Below, in pieces: positions 23,966-34,872 of a stretch of DNA of 64,000 nt; position 1 is the first letter of the stretch; every line of letters begins with the position of its first letter. The stretch spans positions 3,906,001-3,970,000 of the forward strand of contig NC_064675.1 in assembly GCF_023278565.1 (NCBI RefSeq), in the 5' to 3' direction. The stretch comes from Colletotrichum lupini (taxonomy: Eukaryota; Ascomycota; Sordariomycetes; Glomerellales; Glomerellaceae). The position numbers and the translations under genes are program-made. The notes beneath the pieces were generated by a model. It was not told where the DNA came from and ran no database searches. It saw only the letters and a program-made list of their open reading frames with translations.

Positions 23966-24971
23966 TTGTTTTTTTATTTTTTATTTTTGCCTTTACTTAC
24001 TACTTAGGCAGTTCTCGATAACAATTATATAGTATTAATATACGGTATTAATAAATACTTATACTATCTTAGTAAACTATTTTTTTTAGAGTTTTTACTT
24101 TTTTAACTTTCCCTCCTATAAAGTTTATAACTACGGATTATTAATAGCGATATTAGGCGCCCGACGCTACTACTTTATGAGCTTATTTATAGCCCGCTAA
24201 GTAATAGTAGTTTATAATAGTAGTATTAGAAATGCCCTCGTTACCGTTATTAAATAATATTAACCTTATAATATTTACCTTAATATATATATATATATAT
24301 TCGTTATTTCATTTCTTTTATTAAAGTTAAAAACGCTACTTCCCTCGCTATTTATTACTATTATACTATTATTATTACTATTTAACCGTTTACTTTAAAT
24401 ATACTTTATTAAAATACTAAAACGCTATTAATAACTCGTCGACCCTTAGGGCTTCCTTAATAATTAAAAATTCGATTTTGTAAGTATTATACTAAACGAC
24501 CCCGAGCTATAAAAAGACCGCTTTAATAAATACTATATTAGTAATATTAACTTATAGAAAACGGATAAATATATTATAATAAGTATTGCCCTTATTAATA
24601 CCTTTTTAATATGATAAAGTAATATAAATAAGCTTAGATTTAATAATATAATTAAGAGCTTAGAAAGAGCGTAAATAAGCATATTAAATAGGAATATTAA
24701 TAAGGAGAGGTTATTATTAAATAAGATAAAAAAAGAAAATAAGGGGTAGTATTTGGCTATTAAAAAAGCGATTAATATATTATAGTAGCGGGGTCATTAG
24801 TATTTTAAGTTTAGTTAGTATTAATAGCTAGTTAGTAACGGCTACGGCTAGTTATAATTAGTTATAAAGTCTTATTAAGTACGTAATAAAAACTCGATAT
24901 TAACCCTAATAGACTAGCTTGCTTATAAAGGCGAAAATAGCCTTTAATAAGGCGGACCGGACCCTAAAGGG
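23966..24971 (-). mobile_element. R1 repeat, full length, 14-bp target duplication
   Basis: Flanked by GAATTATTAACTAT at 23952-23965 and GAACTATTAACTAT at 24972-24985, identical but for one C/T difference of the RIP type. The 5' end (GGTCCGGTCCGCC, read on the minus strand) is at the right and the A-rich 3' end at the left. It sits between the gag and pol parts of copia remnant 2. Confidence 0.87.
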
Positions 24972-26336
24972 GAACTATTAACTATATAATTCCTTAATTA
25001 TAAGGGCTGAGGGTTTAAATCTCTATATAGGCGTTAGTTTTTTATAAAAAAGTTAGGCTAGTTTAGTTAGTTTCGGGGCTGGTTTCGGGGTTAGTTTAGT
25101 TTAGGTTTATATAAGGGCTTATTTAAGGGCTTATTTAGGTAATTTAAGGGCTTATTTAAGTTAGTATTTAGGTTAGTATTTAGGTTCATATTTAAGTTAG
25201 TATTTTGCTTATAATAAGTCTTAGACTTATTATACTTATTTTAAGAGTATTTATTACTCTTAATAGTATTATTAAATATAAGAATATCGATTTCTCTCCT
25301 ATTTTCGTTTAATATATCCGTAATAAGAGCTTCTAAAGTAGGGGGCTCTTTAAACCTTAAATTAGACTTTGAATAATTAGCCTAAATTAAAAAGATATTA
25401 ATTAGGGCCAATATAAAGACCGTTTTTTAGTCTATATCCTTAATAATAGCTCTTACGCTTTTTAATTTAGAAATATAGCTTATAAATAAGCTAATAAACT
25501 TATTTAAACTATTAAAATGCTCTAATTTAATAGCATAGAATTCGAGGTATAATTATTAACGTAAACTAGTCCTATACCCTTATAAAATACTTTAAAAGTA
25601 TTAAGAGCCTTTTTTAGATTAATTTAATTAAAAATAAGTAAAAGAAGCTCTAATTAAATATTTTACCTTATTAATAATAAGGATTAGGTTTTTTGCTCTT
25701 TAGTAATATTTTTATATTCATTTTTAACTTCGAAATAGGTATTTAATTTCAAAACTCGAAAATAAATATAAAGAGTAAAAAGCTAAGTAGTCCAATTTTA
25801 ACTACCTTTTAGGCGTTAATCTTCAAGTATAAGGCAGCCTATAATTACCTTAATAATATCCGCTATTATATATATTTTAGAATATATATAATATAAATAT
25901 ATACTAATATTATTCCTAGTATAAATAAGCTTACTTTAAGCTTGGAATTTAAGCTTATTTTTAAGCTTAAAAATAGACTTATTTTAAGTTTAAAAATACA
26001 TATAAGAAAAGTCTACTTTAACTTCTTTTTTTTATGAATAAATATTTAATAAAAGTAAGTATATAGTATAAAAAGGGCTTATACTTCGTCTGCCTTTTTA
26101 TATATATAAATCCTTTATTAAATATAAAGGTTGATTTCGAATTTTTGAATTCGAAAAAGTGATTTTGGGTAGAGTAAGGTATCTCGATATATAAATATGC
26201 ATATACCGGATAAAAGCATATACTTAAATAATAATAGGTATAATATAGGCAAATAAAAATAGAAGAGCTCGAATAAGTAAATAATATTTACTTAAGTAAA
26301 TAAAACCTTAGTTATATAATAACTAGGCTTATAACC

Positions 26337-26851
26337 TTTCGTACGTATAGTTTTAACAAGGTAATACGGGATATTTTTATAAAACAATATAGAAAGTAAA
26401 TATTTATATAGAAGTAAGAATATATAAATATAAAGGAAATAAGCGTATATAAAAAAGGTTTTTATAATAAAGAGAGTAATATAGTTAAATTACTATATAA
26501 GAAGTTACTTACTTAACGAAAGGTCTAAGTAAGTAAATATATACCTATATATAAGTATAAAAACCTCTTATTAGAATATTTTATTACTTATTAATTATAA
26601 TATAATTAATAAGCGCATACGTAAGTAAATACGTAATCGTAGTACGTAATTCTACCTCGAGAGAATTCTAGCTTATTTAGTTACCTTCTAATACTTTCCA
26701 CTACTTGCGTAAGCTTATATAAGTAGTATTACTTATATAATTAATACTTATAATAATCTACAGAAATTATAAATTAATATAGTATATAGTTTGCTTACGT
26801 AATCGTAATAATAAGGCGAATAATAAGGTAAATAAAGTTACCTTTATAATA
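26337..26851 (-). mobile_element. third LTR of the 514-bp family, uninterrupted
   Basis: About 515 bp and collinear with the solo LTR at 4126-4639 in the opposite orientation. It gives the empty reference sequence for the R1 insertion at 5681. No matching 5-bp duplication was found at its edges. A truncated R1 (26853-27021) abuts it on the right. Confidence 0.7.
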
Positions 26852-26852
26852 G

Positions 26853-27021
26853 TTATTAATATTTTAAGTTTAATTAATATTAATAATTAGTAGTTATTAT
26901 AGCCGGTTATAATTAATTACTTAGTTTATTTTATAATAAAAACTTAATATTAATACTCATAAACTAGCTTATTTATAAAGGTAAAGATGGCCCCTAATGA
27001 GGCAGGCCGGACCCCAAAGGG
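26853..27021 (-). repeat. R1 repeat, 5' part only, at the block border
   Basis: Carries the R1 5' end, here in nearly undecayed form (GATGGCCCCTAATGAGGCAG, then CCGGACCCCAAAGG), but the rest of the element is absent and the 514-bp LTR adjoins. It marks the exact junction between the RIP block and normal DNA. Confidence 0.75.
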
Positions 27022-29216
27022 TTATAGTAGGATAAATTGCTTTAATTACTACGGTCTTGCAAATAGGACTCCTGAGTGAGGTACGTGGGAAGGAGACATG
27101 GAGATGGGTGGAATGTTGCGACTTGTGCAGAGTAGTAGCTCAGCGTCAAGGTAGCTAGCTAGTCCCCCATCCCATTGAAAGCTAACAAGTAAGGTATAGG
27201 TACTTTACTCCGCAAAGAAGAGAAGTAGCGAAAAGAAGGGTCCCCTTGCTTGACCGCCTTGGACTTGGCCAATGAGGCAGCCCGAGTCAGCTCGCTCTAG
27301 GCCGATTGCATGTATAGATGATTGAGGCTTAGAGGCTTAGCGGCTTGGACGCATGGATCAATCACGGGCAATGGTGGCATGGGAAGGGGGACTCTGGAGG
27401 GTTCTATTGAACGATTGGACAGAACGGAGCAAAGTGGGCTCCGTCTAAGTTGATGCAGCGAGTGGCAGGTCTTCGATGCGAAGGAAGGTTGGTGAGGGGT
27501 TAATGTTGGACTTGGCTTGGAGAGGAGCCCATCTAGTGTGGGGTAATAACGAACGATGCCGAGAGGTAAGGTAGCCGTCCGAATAGTTGCACACCAGCCC
27601 GACATCTTGGTCTGCACTGATGTACCTAAGGGAAGCCGTAGACGATAGGTAAACAATTCCGCCGATCGGTTGATTGAAGACGAGGCAAATTTTGAGTTGT
27701 TGAAGCGGAAGGGGAAAAGAAAACCCGAGAGAGAAAAAATAACAATCATCCACGCCTAGGGTTGCTTAGCAGAGTTCGAACTTGCAGATCAATAAGGTGA
27801 GTGTGGTTAGGTGCAAGACTAACGCGCGGGGATGGCTCAGCGGATGACTTGATGTTTTGGTCAAGTGTTTGTTGACTTGGATACACACACACGAACACAC
27901 ACACACACACACACTAGGCACCCACCCTCTTCGTCCAAATCGTTCCATTCCAGTTCCAAGGTTCATATTTCCTCAAGCCAAGGCCGCACTGTAAACCTGC
28001 GATCTGGAAAGGCGAGTTGACGGAAACATTGCCGGAGCTTTGCAGAAGAAAGTGAAGAGCAAGAAAGGGTGGGTAGACAGGAATCGTCAGGTGCGGTGAC
28101 TCGTGAAGCGAACCAGAGTGTACAGAATCAGGTAGGGCTTTCCAAGTTCCAGCTTGGGCCTGGCCCGACGGCGACCAGTGACCAGCACTGATCAGGGACA
28201 TGGCCCCCATGCCTCGGATTGAGCCTCCACTTCCGTCCCATTCGTCCATCCATTACATTGGGTGCGGCTAATTGTCATTGACAAAGGTAACTCCCGCTCG
28301 TACAGTGATAGTGTACAAGTTGTTGCGAACTTGCAAAATACCAAGACCTGCGGAAAGGGCCTCGCCCAAGAATAGAGATTGCGGAGTACCTAGGCATTAG
28401 TGATCTGTCAACCGAATTGGGTGAAAACTCCACGGGCTTCATTCTCCATGTATGGACTACCTAGGGTAGAATGCTCTGTCTATAGCTCAACCTCATGTGC
28501 CACGTACGGAGTAGGTACCTCGTGCGCAGTACCTGCCGCATTCCTTGGGGATGCCCCGGTCATTGTCAGCCTTCATTTCCTCCGCGATCCGTCTTGTGCT
28601 CGTCCACCAGCCACCGGCTTTCTTGCACTTTTTCCACAATGGTCTCGTTTCGTTCCTTGTGGCCTTTGCGCATGATGCTGTTTTTCAGTGGACCATGGGC
28701 TTGCGGTGCCGTGTTTCCGCGACTCTGCATTGCTCAAAGTCAACCAAAGGATGAAAACAATGACGGAAGGCTGACTACCTGACTGTCCTCCCAATCTTCC
28801 GAAGGGGGGAAAATGACGCTTTCCCCCAAGGTAAGATATAGTGAGATGCAGAAAGGGCATACGGATACAAAGGTCATCTTGCCGAGGGAAATTTCTTATC
28901 CGATGTAATTGCGAGGTTTTACTATACCGTACGCATAGAACCTGGCAGGATGGCTCTCCCCTCCTTCTCCAAGTTTTTTTCCTTTGTGATAGTACTGCCG
29001 TCCGATCCTGCAGACTGTTCCATCCCATCTTGACCATCATTCGAAATGCGGTACCGGTACTTCGTCCCTTCTGCCCATACATGTATGGATTATACTTGGG
29101 CGATGATATTCTGCCACCAGCTGCCGCTATTCTGCCACTAAGTGTGGCTACGGCCGCCACACGACCGCCGGTCTCGGGCACATACATAAGCTAGGCTCTA
29201 CGTAGTTAGCATTCGA
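27022..29216. other. spacer of normal composition without a recognisable gene
   Basis: Ordinary GC content returns at 27022. Several open frames of 90-204 codons overlap on both strands (the largest on the minus strand at 28573-29187), but none shows a known domain, a family-like start or supporting splice sites. A CA microsatellite is at 27882-27914. No RNA gene was seen. Confidence 0.55.
27882..27914 (+). repeat. CA dinucleotide microsatellite
   Basis: About 33 bp of alternating C and A with one GA interruption (ACACGAACAC). Confidence 0.9.
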
Positions 29217-29800
29217 ATAAGCTAGGCCAATCAGAGGCCGGCAATTAACTTGAATTATTTTAGTAAAAAGTATGGTAATTAATACGTTAGCCCAAGTCGA
29301 CGTATCAGCCCAAGTCGACGTATTAGCCCAAGTCGACGAATTAGCCTAAGTTAACGAATTAGCCTAAGTCGACGATTCCGTTAAATTAGCCTAATTAGCC
29401 TAATTACCTAGCTACCTAGCTACCTAGCTGCCTAATTAACTCGCTCGAACGAGGTCGAGGATTTACGACGCTTATTTAGGTAGGTTAACTCTGTAAGGCG
29501 TTACTACTTTCGATCGCGACTACTATTTCGTAGGTCTTATTAAGTACTACTCTAGCCTCGGGTAGGGTGAAGAAACGCTAGCTATAAAGTAAGTAATCGT
29601 ACTTTACGTAGCCGTATTTATTATAATTAACGGTATATTAGTAAACGAAGGGATCGTTAACTTCGTAATTATTCTCTTTTTATAGTATATTAACGTTAGG
29701 AATAGTTTTAATTAGTAGTAATAGTAGTGGTAGTAACGGCGAGGTTAACGAAGTAGTAGTTATAGGTAGGTAAGTAGGTAGGTAAGTAGGTAGGTAAGTG
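29217..29800. repeat. small degraded repeat island
   Basis: An AT-richer stretch with raised TpA inside normal DNA. It contains an 18-bp tandem array (29285-29372), a short CCTAGCTA-type array (29394-29444) and a GGTAGGTAAGTA-type array (29764-29811). No coding frame or known transposon domain is visible. It is probably a small RIP-affected repeat remnant whose other copies lie outside the window. Confidence 0.5.
29285..29372 (+). repeat. 18-bp tandem repeat, about five units
   Basis: The unit is CGTATTAGCCCAAGTCGA. Units differ only by C/T or a few base changes (CCC to CCT, GTCGA to GTTAA), again mostly RIP-type transitions. Confidence 0.85.
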
Positions 29801-32351
29801 GGTAGGTATGGGCAGCTGGCCTCCGGGCTCGGAGGCAGGGGCGGTCGCAGCCACACTTGGGGGCGGGATATCGGCAGGTGCTGGCAGAATATCATCGCCC
29901 TTATACTTTCGAAGTCACTCCCCATAGAATGAAGTCTCCCCAGTCCGTCTAGGGTTCCCGCCGCGGCATTCTCATGCTTGCGCCTTTCAACGAGCATCTC
30001 GAGTGCCTGGGTGACCATTGATGCTGGGTGACAATCTGACAAGTGTAACATGGAAACCAGCTCTCTCGACTGCTTGTGGTAATGTCACTTGATGAGACTA
30101 AAAACCCTCTCTTTCCCCGCCTCCTATCATGCCCCCGCGCTAAACACAGATAAAGCGGTGCATGGCAAATTTGTGAGAAAACTGCTGGTCCAGGTTCTTG
30201 GTAACCTCTTAGCTCGGCGCTGAATCGATCCTGGGTCGTTCCTTGCCGAGATAAGCCCATCCGCCGCATCTACGACCGCAAGTAAGGCCGTTGGCGCCTA
30301 GTCAAGACTGTGATGATGCTCGCCCACGTCGAGGGCACGCCGCACAAGAGGGACTGCGACGAAGATACCCTTGTTGAACCAGGCCGCCGTGTCTTTTTAC
30401 TGAACATTGATGTGACATAGAGGCACGTCAATCTTACTCTTGCACATTTCATCGCATGAGGCCTTCCCGCTCTTCAGCCTGCCTTGCAGCGCAGCCTGTA
30501 AATGCGAATACTTAGGAGCATTGCCCTGCTGGTCTCTCGGAACCGTTGGCGTGCCTCGCTCTGTATACAGTACCGATCAAACATGCTTGCCAGGCCCGGA
30601 AGTGAGGCGCAACGGGTACGCAACCAGGGACGGGACCGGGAACAAATAAGTGAGAGGGAGACAGAGAGAGGGGGGGGCAGCAGAGGAAGGGAAAGAGATA
30701 GAGAAGGAGGCAGAGAGAGAGAGACTGGACAAGCCTGCGGAGGAGGCAGGGAGGGCGGCTGAGAAAGGGGAAAAGGTACGTAGACTTGCACTTCATTACT
30801 GCCCGCTCCGTGTACCACCACCGAAATATCTCCAAGGCACTATACTATGTATGTGCCTTATTGCTTGTCCTTAGGTATCTGTACTTTGTACTACACATGT
30901 AAAGCCACTCTTGTACCTCGACCTATGGACCGGTACTCCTGCGGCTTGCCTGATCTTTACTTAGCCTCATATTTCGAGGAATCCTTTCCCTTATTTCGTG
31001 CTCATAACCCTTAGTAAGTATCCCTACTCTTTGGATACCTGGGTAGATACCTCTCTTTACCCCGTCTCGCCATCTGAGGTGTGTAGTGTGCCCGCAATCC
31101 CTATGCGCGCTTCCGCCCATCCCATATCCACTTTCTTAGTGACTCGGCTTCTTCATCTCTTCTCGCCTCCACGTCCCCCCTCCTCCTTCCCCCAAAATCC
31201 GCTTTTGTTCATCGCTAGGGTCACGCGGTCCCTTGGATCTATCTGTGGCACTGGGCGAATCTCTCATACGCTTCCAAGAAATTATGCGCTAACAGTAAAG
31301 GACAGCCTCCCTCCCGCTGAATACCTTGGAGAAGCAAGAACCAGATGGGGACCTTTTTGCAACATGAACAACTCGCTCCTGTTTGACTCTGAGGTGCTGT
31401 TGTCGCGCCCCTCAATCTCTTTACCGCCTTCGTCTCTTACCTGGTTGTCTAAGGTAGACGAGACTGTTCATCTGTACCTCGCCCAAATTTTGTTACTTTT
31501 GTCACCTACCGTAGGTACGGGTTCTTGACCTTACCTCATCGGCACCCCGTCCGACGACGGGCCAAGATACCTACCTACCTGTCCTCCAACCCGTCCGACC
31601 TACCGCTTCCACTACCGCTACCGCTGCCGCTGCCGCTCACTCAACTTGTGTTCTACACCCGACTATTGCTGACCCTCGCTCGCCCTGCCTCGTGCATCCA
31701 TCTGCATGGTTGCCGTCCCTGGGCGCCCTCTTTTATCCGTCAAAGAATCACGCACCCGACTGACTCCCGCGCTTGCTCCTCATTCTCCCCACACCCCCTG
31801 CTCGAGGCCACACTGACCTCCGTCTTTGACATCCAAACGTCGCCGCATCCCATCCTCCAACTCCCGGCCGCCCTCCATCTTTCAGTCCGCTCTTCCTCCC
31901 AGTCCTCCTACCTGCACCTGCATATCACCTTCTCGACTCCCTCATCGGCTGCTTTCTCCCGGAGTCCACGACGGCGGCGATAGCTGTCTCGGGGCCGACT
32001 TCTCGCGACGCGCATTACTCCCTCTATCACTTGCCGACTTCATCGTCCTCGAAGCGACGTTGTCTTTGTCGCTCCCCTCGGCCCCAACAGCTGCCGCCTT
32101 GCGCAAAAAGGGACCATAGCAGCGCAACCTACTGATACCCCGTGGCGCCTCGCGACCATCGTTTTCTACTTACCGCCCCTCCAAAGTCGACCCTTCCTTC
32201 GCCGCTGTTACCGTCAGTTTTACGACAACCGTTCTGGCCGTCTCTGTCGCTAGCCACCCGTCGTTGCTGCGACCCTTACCCTGCAACTTGCCCCATGGCG
32301 GCTTGATATCGCTTGCGCTGTGAGCCACGACACTCTCCGGTAGCGACAACT
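29801..32351. other. spacer and probable 5' leader of the zinc-finger gene
   Basis: About 2.5 kb without a recognisable gene. A purine-rich GA tract lies at about 30650-30730. From about 31130 the plus strand becomes pyrimidine-rich, with CCT/CTC runs and a CCGCTA/CCGCTG repeat near 31610-31640, which is typical of long fungal promoters and 5' untranslated leaders. Open frames here are low-complexity Pro/Ser/Leu translations and were not called. Confidence 0.5.
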
Positions 32352-33987
32352 ATGACTGCGTCGGCTGCTCAAAGCCACATGCACCACACAGCTGCGAGCG
32401 ACTGTTACGACCCCGATGACGTCCTCCCTCACGATAGCCCCCAAATGCAAGCTCACCGCCCCAGGCTACAGCCCTCACCCAGTCCTCCGCCTGCTCTGAG
32501 CCCTAGCCGAAAGTCGTTCCACGGTCGTCGCAAGGTCGAGCCCATTCAAGGCGATGCCGTGTTAGTGGCTCATCTCGGAAACGGCAGACAGCCAGACGTC
32601 GCCCAGGCCGCCGCTCTTGAACCCCTTGCCTCTGACAACGGATCCGAATCTGAGTCTTCTTCCCCAACCTCTCCTGAGCGCGACATGGACAAATCGGCGG
32701 AACCTTTCGATCTCAAGATTCTCGCTGCCGGCGCCTTGGCTTTCACTTCACCTGGTGCTCCCGAGCCATCTGTCCCAGTTACCAATTCTACTGCTGGAGC
32801 ACTCAAAATCGATCAATCGCGCTCAGGAGAGAGACCCCGGGTTCAACATGAGGCATTGCCTTTAGGTCCTGGCAGTCGGGAGTTGCCCATTCGCGATGAT
32901 CGGCCAAGTCATGGCTTAGCTGCCCCAGCTGTCGTTTACTCTGCTGGGGACAAGTACACTTCTCGTCGTTCCGCGCCTAGTCTTTGCCAGGCCGAGGTCA
33001 CGTCCCCGATGAGCCCTCCACAGTCTGCTCCCAGTGGTCTTCCTCCACTTCTGGACTCCCCCAAGTCCGATGGCAGCGGTCATGGTCCATTACCATCTAT
33101 CAGATCCCAGCTTGGGGACTTGCAGCGCCTGGCAGATACTGCTAGAAGTCCTGAGCATGATCTGGGTTCTGCGCGACACACGGCTTCATATCCCCGGTCG
33201 CCACCAACCAATATCCCCCGACTACCCTCACTCGCCGGGCTTCCAATCGGTCACACATCACCTCCAATTTCGCCCAATGAAGGCTTTCGTAGAGACCACC
33301 CATCGCCTGCGCATCCTCTAGCCGTTGTCAGTCCTTACTACTACGCGTCTTCATCGAGCGGTGGCCATCACAGACAAAGTACCGACTATAGTAGCGGTAC
33401 AGCAGAAACCCCGAGCACTGATCAGACCGCTTCAACGCCCGCCACGTCTGTGGCGGATCGAATGAGCATCGACGGTCTTACAAATCCTCAGGCAGGTTAT
33501 GTCTGCACCTTCTCGGGATGCAACGCGGCACCATTCCAAACTCAGTACTTGCTCAACTCGCACGCGAATGTTCACTCATCTGCTCGACCACACTACTGCT
33601 CTGTCAAAGGCTGCCCTCGGAGTGAGGGTGGCAAAGGGTTCAAGAGAAAGAATGAGATGATCAGGCACGGGCTCGTTCACGAATCTCCGGGATATGTATG
33701 CCCTTTCTGTCCTGACCGAGAGCACAAGTATCCTCGGCCAGATAATCTTCAGAGGTAAGATGAATCCATATGTTTGTCACACATCCTGATCAATCTAAAC
33801 CCTCCACAAACGCGTCGTCGCTGTCAGGTAGTTGATTTCGGCTGTGGACGTAACTAATTGAGTATGCAGACATGTTCGGGTGCACCACGTGGATAAAGAT
33901 AAGGACGATCCTGCTTTGCGGGATGTGTTGTCACAGAGACCAGATGGGCCAAATCGCGGCCGACGACGCAGAGGAGGACCTGTCTAA
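32352..33987 (+). CDS. fungal C2H2 zinc-finger protein (probable transcription factor)
   Basis: 506 aa in two exons, 32352-33754 and 33870-33987, with a 115-nt GTAAGA..GCAG intron and a TAACTAAT branch site. The frame stays open to a TTG 39 bases upstream, but the first ATG is 32352 (MTASAAQSHMHH). Residues 1 to about 375 are a disordered Pro/Ser-rich region. Three zinc fingers follow from about residue 384: GYVCTFSGC..H..H, HYCSVKGC..H..H, and YVCPFC..H, the last completed across the intron (NLQR/HVRVHH). The protein ends with a basic RGRRRR tail. The finger block is of a type highly conserved among filamentous ascomycetes, pointing to a nuclear DNA-binding regulator; the target genes are unknown. 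The long pyrimidine-rich leader could allow translational control (inference). I did not recognise it well enough to give a gene name. Confidence 0.88.
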
Positions 33988-34872
33988 TCAACTGAGCAAT
34001 GTGCCATCTGGTACTTTTCACGTAAATACTTTTTTTTTCTTCTCCTTTCCTCTTTTATGGGCTGTTCGGCACCGACGACATCTTGCCAGAATGTCGGAAT
34101 GAGCATATAGGAGGTGGTTGATTGTACATAGTAGATGGATATTTGGAGTGACCAGATATCACTGTGATGCTTGGTTCTCCCCCCCTTGTTGGTCCTGAGA
34201 GGGGGAGACGAGCGAAGATTGGCAAAGTGGGTGACACCAACTCTTCGTTAGTTTTTGTCTTCGTTTTTCTTCTTCTTCTTTTCTTGTTCTTGGAGGAGGC
34301 GGCTGTCTCGGGCTGGTACTTGTTTTGGAGCTTATTTGAATTGGCACGGCACGAGTTCATGAATGGGGATTGTTTCTGCCTTTTTGTTACGAGGATTCTG
34401 GCGTTGCGGTGGATCATATACCACATTGACGAGTCGTCCGCGTCACGTCACGTTTTGTCCCTTCTTTTTATTCTTCTCTCCCTCTTTTCTCTTCTCTCTT
34501 GCTTGATGGGTGGTGGCCGGCTAGGAGAACGCAAACTCTCGAACAGTCTTTCACAAGAGCCAACATCAACATCGTCTTCGATTCAAGCGGCAATTCAAGG
34601 GAAGATCCCTTTCTCATATTTGGTATTAGGGCATCTACTTGGCTTGTGGCCTTTCCCCTTTGCTTTTGTCTGCTTTTCAACCCGTCCACCCGAGAGATGG
34701 GTAAAGGAGGGAGGAGGAGGCAACGGAGAAGGATGAAGGGAGGGAGGCATCGCGGATTCGTAGTGAATTCTATGAGCAGGGCTTAGGTACCTACCAGACC
34801 ACTAAAATTTCGCCTTCCACCTGTGGCGACGAACCGAAGCCTTTGGCTAGCCTCTCACCTGTGCCATGGCTA
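33988..34872. other. convergent intergenic region
   Basis: About 0.9 kb between the ends of the zinc-finger gene and palB. Contains T/C-rich stretches (34250-34290 and 34460-34500) and GGAGG-rich sequence near 34700-34745. It is expected to hold the two 3' ends; no further gene is seen. Confidence 0.6.

Larger units (their letters stand above)
20165..26320 (-). mobile_element. Ty1/copia remnant 2: gag to reverse transcriptase, minus strand
   Basis: Same family and orientation as remnant 1. Going along the minus strand: a gag-like region at about 25600-25020 (YxxxFxSL-type helices, then a block of short Asn/Leu/Lys repeats near 25080-25200); integrase at about 23250-22620, with the copia signature YTPE*NSIAKRTNR near 22790-22830, where the star is a stop at the expected Gln; then reverse transcriptase at about 22560-21320, with a KALYxLK-like block near 22215-22240. 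Inserts inside it: R1 23966-24971, an R1 fragment 22290-22463 and R2 20253-21309. Its 21310-21735 part is the uninterrupted counterpart of the gypsy insertion site in remnant 1. Confidence 0.78.
3200..27021. other. RIP-degraded AT-rich transposon block (left)
   Basis: Nearly 24 kb with no functional gene. CpA and TpG are rare and TpA is in excess: for example 14281-14340 has no CA or TG and, by hand count, 16 TA in 60 bases. Every transposon reading frame is broken by in-frame stops at positions where Gln or Trp codons are expected. This is the pattern left by repeat-induced point mutation, a known defence of filamentous ascomycetes acting on duplicated DNA. The borders with normal DNA at about 3200 and 27021 are abrupt. 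The right border coincides with the 5' end of an R1 repeat that is less decayed. Confidence 0.9.

Noticed and set aside
24985..25060. tRNA-like stretch (GAGGGTTTAAATCTCTATA) beside R1
   Set aside because: It resembles a T-arm, but I could not fold a complete cloverleaf and it lies within copia gag-side sequence; chance similarity or a decayed fragment.
28573..29187. 204-codon open frame on the minus strand
   Set aside because: No domain or family resemblance, and overlapping frames of similar quality exist on the other strand; treated as non-coding spacer.
31525..32119. Open frames of 97-152 codons upstream of the zinc-finger gene
   Set aside because: They translate a pyrimidine-rich leader into Pro/Ser/Leu low complexity; more likely promoter or 5' untranslated sequence.
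34164..34736. 190-codon plus-strand frame in the convergent spacer
   Set aside because: Low-complexity Phe/Leu-rich translation of T-rich DNA in a region expected to hold 3' untranslated sequence; no domain.
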